A stretch of 64,000 nt of DNA from a virus, in the IMG/VR virus record IMGVR_UViG_3300035698_029931, positions 24,949 to 88,948 of that record, one strand, 5' to 3'. How positions within the stretch are numbered: position 1 is the first letter of the stretch; each line of letters starts with the position of its first letter. Of the stretch, positions 59,659-64,000 are shown in pieces. The notes beneath the pieces were generated by a model. That model was not told the DNA's origin, did not search any database, and worked only from the letters and a program-made list of their open reading frames with translations. Position numbers and translations under genes: made by a program.

Positions 59659-60057
59659 ATGTTAAACAAAGAAGTTCCATCGATCGAGTTGTGCAAAGCG
59701 CTTGAAGGGTTGGGGTGGGAACGTGAAGGGTTGTATTGGTGGAATCCTACTTATGATTCGCTAAACCAACCAGAAGACTATGTTCTGGAGCTAGAACCAT
59801 TTGATGGCGATGCACTAATTGCCCCCACAGTTGTCGAGATGTTGGAGGTGTTGCCTGAAAGAGTCTTAAGATCAAGAATTAGTTATTATTTGTTAATAGA
59901 AAAAAGTAATGGATGGTTTATAAAATATCGAGATACAATGCCTGATGGTCTTTCTTGGATAATAGTAGATGAATCTTTACCAAACGCTCTAGCAAGAATG
60001 ATAATATATCTTGAAAAAGAAGGTCACATTAAATTGGGGGTAAAAGGTGAAATTTAA
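59659..60057 (+). CDS. Hypothetical phage protein
   Basis: 132 aa. Starts MLNKEVPSIELCKALEGLGW, a layout often found in small phage proteins of unknown role. It contains aromatic runs (GLYWWNPTYDS) and ends in a basic region. It overlaps the following GTG start by 11 nt. Confidence 0.6.
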   Translation: MLNKEVPSIELCKALEGLGWEREGLYWWNPTYDSLNQPEDYVLELEPFDGDALIAPTVVEMLEVLPERVLRSRISYYLLIEKSNGWFIKYRDTMPDGLSWIIVDESLPNALARMIIYLEKEGHIKLGVKGEI

Positions 60058-60355
60058 AAAAATATGTGGGTGCGGTTATGAGACGATTGTTGATAAAGAA
60101 GTGTGGACAGTGTGCCCTGAATGCGGGGAAAGGGTTGACTGGGAATTTATCCCGTATTTGTTGAAGGAAACGATTGTAACATTGAAGGGTGAAAAGAGGT
60201 ATGAAGGGAGGGCAAAAGATGGTCGTAAGAAAGTGATGATGGAGGATGACGGTGTGTATGTTATATATTTATTGGAATCTAATAAGTGTGTGGGGATGAA
60301 AGTAGGGGAAATGAAAAATCGTATAAAAGCTGAATCAATTATGATGAAATTATAA
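60047..60355 (+). CDS. Zinc-ribbon protein
   Basis: 102 aa, GTG start. CGCGYET and CPECGERVDW make a four-Cys ribbon in the first 35 residues; the rest is an alpha/beta extension (KVMMEDDGVYVIYLLESNK). Stop lies just before a promoter-like element. Function unknown. Confidence 0.6.
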   Translation: MKFKKICGCGYETIVDKEVWTVCPECGERVDWEFIPYLLKETIVTLKGEKRYEGRAKDGRKKVMMEDDGVYVIYLLESNKCVGMKVGEMKNRIKAESIMMKL

Positions 60356-60357
60356 GT

Positions 60358-60397
60358 AAAATAGTTTTTTATTTTTTGATAATAAGGAAGTAAGGTA
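60358..60397 (+). promoter_or_regulatory. Phage promoter-like element (copy 7)
   Basis: AAAATAGTTTTTTATTTTTT, with GTAAGGTA 28 nt from the T of TAG. It lies 44 nt upstream of the DUF932 gene, with a boxA-like sequence in between. Confidence 0.6.
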
Positions 60398-60404
60398 ATG
60401 ATAA

Positions 60405-60417
60405 TTGATCTTTAACA
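60405..60417 (+). promoter_or_regulatory. boxA-like sequence
   Basis: TTGATCTTTAACA followed by TCAGAACA. This copy matches the E. coli rrn boxA (TGCTCTTTAACA ... TCAGACA) in its surroundings best. It lies in the leader of the DUF932 operon, 24 nt before the ATG. Confidence 0.45.
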
Positions 60418-60441
60418 TCAGAACATTAAAAGGAGATAAAA

Positions 60442-61392
60442 ATGATGAAATATGATGAATTAAAAGAACAGATAGTGGCTCGCCATCAGGAATTGAATCC
60501 TGTGGATCATATTGTTTCTTACCCTGAAGTTGAATACAAATATGATGAGAAATTTAATCGCCCTACGTTATTGACTAAGAAGGGCGAGTTTAGTCTTGAT
60601 GAATGGGCGCATGGGCAGTTGTGTGGAAGACTCGGCATCCCCAATGGTTATATCAATAAATGTCCACCAGATTTAAAAGAAGATAATATCAATTATTTTC
60701 TTAAACATCGTTTGGGAGATTTGAAATTACGAACAATCAAAGAGAATCGGGTTCGCGCTGTTCTTACACCAAGCTACACGTCTATTGATGATTATGATTT
60801 AATAGATTTGATTCAACCATTTATGGTATCTAGAGAAATTGAGATTATCAGTTGTTATCATGGTGAATTGATGACATCTTTTCGTGGAGTTTTTGTTGAG
60901 CAAGAAAAAGTTGCAATAGAAATTGGGGACCCTACAAAAAGAGGGGTTATGATCAACAATTCTGAGGTTGGTTACATGGCGGTGCAGTTTAGGGCGTTTA
61001 TGTATCGTTTAGTTTGTACGAATGGGTTAGTTCTTCCTCGGGATGTTGGTGGTTTTCATTTTAGACATCGTGGCAATAAGGATCGTATTTATCATACGTG
61101 TGAAACGATAGTCAATTCATTGGATGAACATCTTGAAGTTTATTTCAATAAATTTCAAAATTCTCGTGAAGTGAAGGTGAGTGATCCTTTGATGATTATT
61201 CAAGAAACAGTAAAAAAAGAGAATTGGCCAAAGAAGTGGGAAGACATTTTTGTGTCGGCTTATAATATAGAACCGCATGAATCTTTATTCGGGATTATCA
61301 ATGCATTTACGAGAGGTGCTCAGAAATTGAAAATTCATCAGCGTGTTCAAATTGAGGAATACGCAACTGAGTTATTGAGAGAAGTGGCATAA
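60442..61392 (+). CDS. DUF932 phage/plasmid-like protein
   Basis: 316 aa. Pattern of the DUF932 family: FSLDEWAHGQLCGRLGIPNGYINKCP, VRAVLTPSYTSIDDYDLIDLI, and AFMYRLVCTNGLVLP. Members occur widely in phages and plasmids; the biochemical role is not settled. Start ATG 60442 (or 60445) after AAAGGAGAT. Its last 25 nt are repeated at 62566-62590. Confidence 0.75.
   Translation: MMKYDELKEQIVARHQELNPVDHIVSYPEVEYKYDEKFNRPTLLTKKGEFSLDEWAHGQLCGRLGIPNGYINKCPPDLKEDNINYFLKHRLGDLKLRTIKENRVRAVLTPSYTSIDDYDLIDLIQPFMVSREIEIISCYHGELMTSFRGVFVEQEKVAIEIGDPTKRGVMINNSEVGYMAVQFRAFMYRLVCTNGLVLPRDVGGFHFRHRGNKDRIYHTCETIVNSLDEHLEVYFNKFQNSREVKVSDPLMIIQETVKKENWPKKWEDIFVSAYNIEPHESLFGIINAFTRGAQKLKIHQRVQIEEYATELLREVA
61368..61392 (+). 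repeat. 25-bp direct repeat, left copy
   Basis: The last 25 nt of the DUF932 gene, TGAGTTATTGAGAGAAG and GGCATAA (with T between), including the stop codon. Identical to 62566-62590. Confidence 0.95.
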
Positions 61393-61404
61393 GGGGAAAT
61401 AGAG

Positions 61405-62445
61405 ATGAAGAAGTGGGCTAAAAAATATGATAAGTGTTTGGAATGCGGAAGTGTCAAAAGGAAGCATCTGTCGTATGGTTTTTGTGCTCGCTGTTATTGG
61501 GTTAAGCGTAGGCAAAAAAAACTTCCTCAACATAAGTGGGCCAGAGATTATTTTTGTTGTGTTAAATGCGGTAAAACAGACAGTGTTTTTACTGGAAAAG
61601 GAATTTGTGCTAGGTGTAGGAGTGAAATTAAGAGAAGAAAGGAGGGAAAACTTCAAAAAGGTGGATGGGCTTTTGCATTTGATAAATGCATTAAATGTGG
61701 GACTATTGCTAGACCTCATTTGGCGAAGGGTTTATGCGATAGATGTTACAATAGAAGACATAGAGAAAAAATGGGGATTGTAAGTCATAAAGAATATAGG
61801 GAGTTATGTAAGTGGTCTAGGAGATATGATAAATGCGTTAAGTGTGGGGCAGCGCAAAAAAAACACAGCGGTAACGGTTTATGTCGTACTTGTTATTTTC
61901 AAAAAAATAAAGAAAAGACTTATGAAAGTAGAGAAAGGGGGAGAAGAAGGTTTTTAAATAAAGCGGAGAATGGAGTGTGTGAAAGTTGTAGCAAGAACAA
62001 AAAATTAACGCATAAAAACCGGACTATGTGCGCTTCTTGTTACACTGTATTTGCGCGAAAGAATAGGGAAAAATGGGCAAAAAAATTTGATCAATGTGTG
62101 GTTTGTAATTCGTTTGACAAATTTCATGTGGCAAAAGGTTTGTGTGTATGTTGTTATTTAAAAAAAGCGCGAAAAGAAAATCCAGAAAAGATGTCGCGGT
62201 GGAGAAAGACGTCGTATAAAAGAAATATTGCTAAAATTAAAAAGTATTATGGTCTTGTAAATTGGGGTAGTTTTGCGGATATAAGGTTAAAAATGCTTGA
62301 AATTGAAAAACAATATAAAAATAAAAAAGGAGGAAGAAATGAAGAAAAATCGAAAGGTGACATCAGAAGTGACGTCCGACGAATTCATGAATTACTTTTG
62401 GAAGTTATCACGAAAAGTAACAAACAAAGAGTTAACGCCCACTAG
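61405..62445 (+). CDS. Repeated zinc-finger protein, possibly mobile
   Basis: 346 aa, very basic. Six modules of about 40 residues share the form Cx2C...H...GxCx2CY: CLECGS, CVKCGK, CIKCGT, CVKCGA, CESCSK and CVVCNS as first Cys pairs. Between them are W(A)xxYD starts. Such fingers occur in phage homing-endonuclease-type proteins, but no nuclease motif is seen here. The C-terminal 55 residues are a different, Lys-rich helix. Its 3' end overlaps the next gene by 107 nt. It lies between 25-bp direct repeats. Confidence 0.6.
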   Translation: MKKWAKKYDKCLECGSVKRKHLSYGFCARCYWVKRRQKKLPQHKWARDYFCCVKCGKTDSVFTGKGICARCRSEIKRRKEGKLQKGGWAFAFDKCIKCGTIARPHLAKGLCDRCYNRRHREKMGIVSHKEYRELCKWSRRYDKCVKCGAAQKKHSGNGLCRTCYFQKNKEKTYESRERGRRRFLNKAENGVCESCSKNKKLTHKNRTMCASCYTVFARKNREKWAKKFDQCVVCNSFDKFHVAKGLCVCCYLKKARKENPEKMSRWRKTSYKRNIAKIKKYYGLVNWGSFADIRLKMLEIEKQYKNKKGGRNEEKSKGDIRSDVRRIHELLLEVITKSNKQRVNAH

Positions 62446-62548
62446 CGTTAATGCGGCTTGTAATGCGGGTAGAAATGTCTTGAAGATGGCATTTTTGAAA
62501 GAAAAACTTGCTAGAAGTAAACATTCGTCTAGCAATATTGTTTTGTAA
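62339..62548 (+). CDS. Small hypothetical protein
   Basis: 69 aa from ATG 62339, which has a strong RBS AAAGGAGG. Basic, helical (MKKNRKVTSEVTSDEFMNYFW ... NAGRNVLKMAFLKEKLARS). It overlaps the end of the zinc-finger gene by 107 nt in another frame, suggesting that gene was extended over it or inserted in front. Not recognised. Confidence 0.6.
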   Translation: MKKNRKVTSEVTSDEFMNYFWKLSRKVTNKELTPTSVNAACNAGRNVLKMAFLKEKLARSKHSSSNIVL

Positions 62549-62565
62549 TTATTTGAATGTATAGT

Positions 62566-62590
62566 TGAGTTATTGAGAGAAGTGGCATAA
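62566..62590 (+). repeat. 25-bp direct repeat, right copy
   Basis: Exact copy of the end of the DUF932 gene (61368-61392), 1198 nt downstream. Here it is outside any gene and looks like a leftover 3' end. Confidence 0.95.
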
Positions 62591-62623
62591 AAAATAAAAG
62601 GTTTAAAGAAGTATAATAAATGG

Positions 62624-62809
62624 ATGAAGAAAGCAAAAGAGTTGACTTTAGAGATGTTTTTGGAGTGGATTAGTAAAAACAGTTCTGATGATATATATGT
62701 TTGGAAATTATGGAAGGGCACTCCAAAAGAGTTTTTTGAGCAATTTGATGGATTTGTTATTAAGAAAAAAAAGACGGTTAAGGAGGGTAGTTATGGGAAG
62801 AATAGATAA
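62624..62809 (+). CDS. Small hypothetical protein
   Basis: 61 aa. Amphipathic helix MKKAKELTLEMFLEWISKN and an aromatic stretch IYVWKLWKG, basic end. ATG at 62624 or in-frame neighbours; weak RBS. Overlaps the cupin gene by 17 nt. Confidence 0.45.
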   Translation: MKKAKELTLEMFLEWISKNSSDDIYVWKLWKGTPKEFFEQFDGFVIKKKKTVKEGSYGKNR

Positions 62810-63137
62810 ACCTTGGGGATATGAAGAGATTTTGGTGCAAACATCTCGTTATGTTTTGAAGAAGATTTTTATTAAACGAGGTTGTCGTTTATCTTATCAA
62901 TACCATAATAAGAAGGATGAGACAATATTTGTTTTGGAGGGTGAATTGATATTAAATTTGGATGATTCATACATGACTGGTCGCATGGGTTTTTGTAAAA
63001 GAATTAGATCTAAAAAGAAACATAGATTTATAGCGTCCATGAAAGGGGATTGTGTGCTACTTGAATGTTCTACCCCGGAATTAGATGATGTTGTCCGGTT
63101 GCACGATGATTATGGTCGTGATTGTGGTGAGTGGTAA
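62793..63137 (+). CDS. Cupin, phosphomannose-isomerase-like
   Basis: 114 aa from ATG 62793 (RBS AGGAGGG). DKPWGYEEILVQTSRYVLKKIFIKRGCRLSYQYHNKKDETIFVLEGE is the classic cupin start of type II mannose-6-phosphate isomerase/guanylyltransferase enzymes, with metal-ligand His and Glu (YHNKKDE). The second cupin strand SKKKHRFIA follows. It is only the cupin domain. It may act in sugar-nucleotide metabolism for glycosylation; no glycosyltransferase is next to it. Confidence 0.75.
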   Translation: MGRIDKPWGYEEILVQTSRYVLKKIFIKRGCRLSYQYHNKKDETIFVLEGELILNLDDSYMTGRMGFCKRIRSKKKHRFIASMKGDCVLLECSTPELDDVVRLHDDYGRDCGEW

Positions 63138-63175
63138 ATAAAATTAAAATTGTTTGAAAAAAAAGGGGAGGGATT

Positions 63176-63661
63176 ATGGCAAAGATAAATTTTCCGAGTG
63201 GAATAACAGTAGAAACTGATTCAAAAGAAGAGCTTTTTGAAATTGTAAATTTTTTTGATAAATCAACTAAAAATGAGGCAAAAAATGTATTGCCAAAAGT
63301 CATTAAAGTTAAAAAAAAGGGAAAAACAAAATCATGTTTGAATTGTGGTAGGACATTTTACAAAAAGGGGAGAAGGTGTTTCTGTTCAAATATATGTTCT
63401 ACTCGATATCATGCACTAAAAAGAAAAGTAGAAAAAGTGTGCAAATATTGTGACAAGATTTACAATGGGGGACCTAACAGTATCTATTGTAGTAAAGTGT
63501 GTTCGGGGAAAGCTATTCAACGAAAAAGAAGGAAAATAAAAGTGGAAGAAAAGTGTGCTGAGGTGGGACCCTTTTCTCCTGTTACTATAAGGAGGGCTGC
63601 GACTGGTGAGGAGACAAGAAGAGGTTCACCGGAGATGAAAATGATAGCGAAGGGAGTTTAA
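63176..63661 (+). CDS. Zinc-finger protein
   Basis: 161 aa. Two four-Cys fingers: CLNCGRTF with CFCSNICS (about residues 55-75), and CKYCDKIY with YCSKVCS (about 93-110). The basic linker regions suggest nucleic-acid binding. RBS GGGGAGGG. It resembles zinc proteins often found in large phages, role unknown. Confidence 0.6.
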   Translation: MAKINFPSGITVETDSKEELFEIVNFFDKSTKNEAKNVLPKVIKVKKKGKTKSCLNCGRTFYKKGRRCFCSNICSTRYHALKRKVEKVCKYCDKIYNGGPNSIYCSKVCSGKAIQRKRRKIKVEEKCAEVGPFSPVTIRRAATGEETRRGSPEMKMIAKGV

Positions 63662-63662
63662 T

Positions 63663-64000
63663 ATGATTATAAATAAAAAAAAGTGGAATGAGTTTGTTGA
63701 GCGTAACCAAAAATTTTCGTATGGTAAAATGTTGGTTGATTACACTCGCGCTGTGATTAAGATGTTGGATGACGATGATTTATGCGATTTTGATATTGAA
63801 AAGATTTTTGATGATGCTAAAGAAGAATGTTCTAAATGGGAGATTGATATTTCTGATTTAGGTCTTTTTTTTCTATCAAGGGTTGCATTTGTTATATGGC
63901 AATGCCATGATAAAGGTGATTTTTTTGCCAAACAATGGAATAAATGGTTTATGACTAAAGAAGTTCCAGATCAACATATCATTTTGATTCAACCACGTGA
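63663..64000 (+). CDS. Hypothetical protein, 3' end outside window
   Basis: ATG 63663, 1 nt after the previous stop; open to the window edge (112 codons). It starts MIINKKKWNEFVERNQKFSYGK, has an acidic middle (KMLDDDDLCDFDIEKIFDDAKEE) and a Trp-rich part (FVIWQCHDKGDFFAKQWNKWF). Not recognised. Confidence 0.55.
   Translation, partial: MIINKKKWNEFVERNQKFSYGKMLVDYTRAVIKMLDDDDLCDFDIEKIFDDAKEECSKWEIDISDLGLFFLSRVAFVIWQCHDKGDFFAKQWNKWFMTKEVPDQHIILIQPR

Noticed and set aside
61427-61783. Alternative frame in the zinc-finger gene
   Set aside because: Overlaps the repeated Cys modules, which clearly define the other frame.
1-64000. CRISPR array, IS element or integrase/attachment site
   Set aside because: No spaced repeats, no transposase with terminal inverted repeats and no recombinase gene were found; the TnpB-like gene has no IS ends that I could see.

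Overview
The window is a 64 kb piece of an AT-rich genome of a large, tailed, contractile-tail (myovirus-type) bacteriophage that carries its own replisome. Evidence for a phage: tape-measure, baseplate hub, spike and wedge genes, fibre-like genes, large terminase, portal and a Mu F-like head protein lie with a replication and recombination set, densely packed with short overlaps. No integrase, repressor or cellular housekeeping operon is visible, so a lytic lifestyle is likely. Proteobacterial-type boxA-like sequences hint, weakly, at a proteobacterial host.

Layout. 1-16.2 kb (+): tail and baseplate module, from tape measure to fibre-like proteins and a small membrane protein, closed by a bidirectional terminator. 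16.3-22.9 kb (-): accessory island with small zinc and unknown proteins, a Tad2-like and an Acb2/Tad1-like protein (both possible anti-Thoeris/CBASS sponges), the RNA ligase RtcB between two tRNA-like structured RNAs, tRNA-Glu(UUC), a UvsW-like helicase, and a protein resembling the front half of TnpB without its nuclease domain. 22.9-27.9 kb (+): GroEL-like chaperonin, small zinc proteins, gp45-like sliding clamp and gp44/gp62-like clamp loader. 27.9-33.0 kb (+): a tight operon that looks like a DNA-thymidine hypermodification pathway (SplB-type radical SAM, zinc-ribbon/FkbM methyltransferase, amino acid:DNA transferase-like protein, HAD phosphatase, Cys-rich protein, P-loop kinase, class II aldolase). 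33.1-47.9 kb (+): DnaB-type helicase, primase, C-family DNA polymerase III alpha, kinase-like protein, gp32-like SSB, UvsY/UvsX-like recombination proteins, SbcD/SbcC-like pair, GIY-YIG endonuclease and RuvC-like resolvase. 47.9-54.2 kb (+): terminase, portal and Mu F-like proteins. 54.3-57.5 kb (+): AT-hook protein, trigger-factor-like FKBP protein and a second, DnaN-type sliding clamp. 57.8-64 kb (+): small, mostly unknown genes, a DUF932 protein, and a repeated zinc-finger gene apparently inserted between 25-bp direct repeats.

Control. Seven copies of a two-part promoter-like element (TAGTTTTTTATTTTT, then GTAAAAG exactly 28 nt from the start of the first box in five copies) sit upstream of replication, modification and accessory operons on both strands. 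Four boxA-like sequences (TTGATCTTTAACA type) occur; three follow gene stop codons in the minus-strand island and two of those lead directly into the tRNA-like RNAs.

Most notable: (1) the candidate hypermodification operon with enzymes beyond the known kinase/transferase core; (2) RtcB with two atypical tRNA-like RNAs and boxA-like leaders beside putative cyclic-nucleotide sponges; (3) two different sliding clamps with a bacterial-type polymerase and a T4-type clamp loader; (4) the fixed-spacing promoter family. All functional calls come from reading motifs; no database search was possible.
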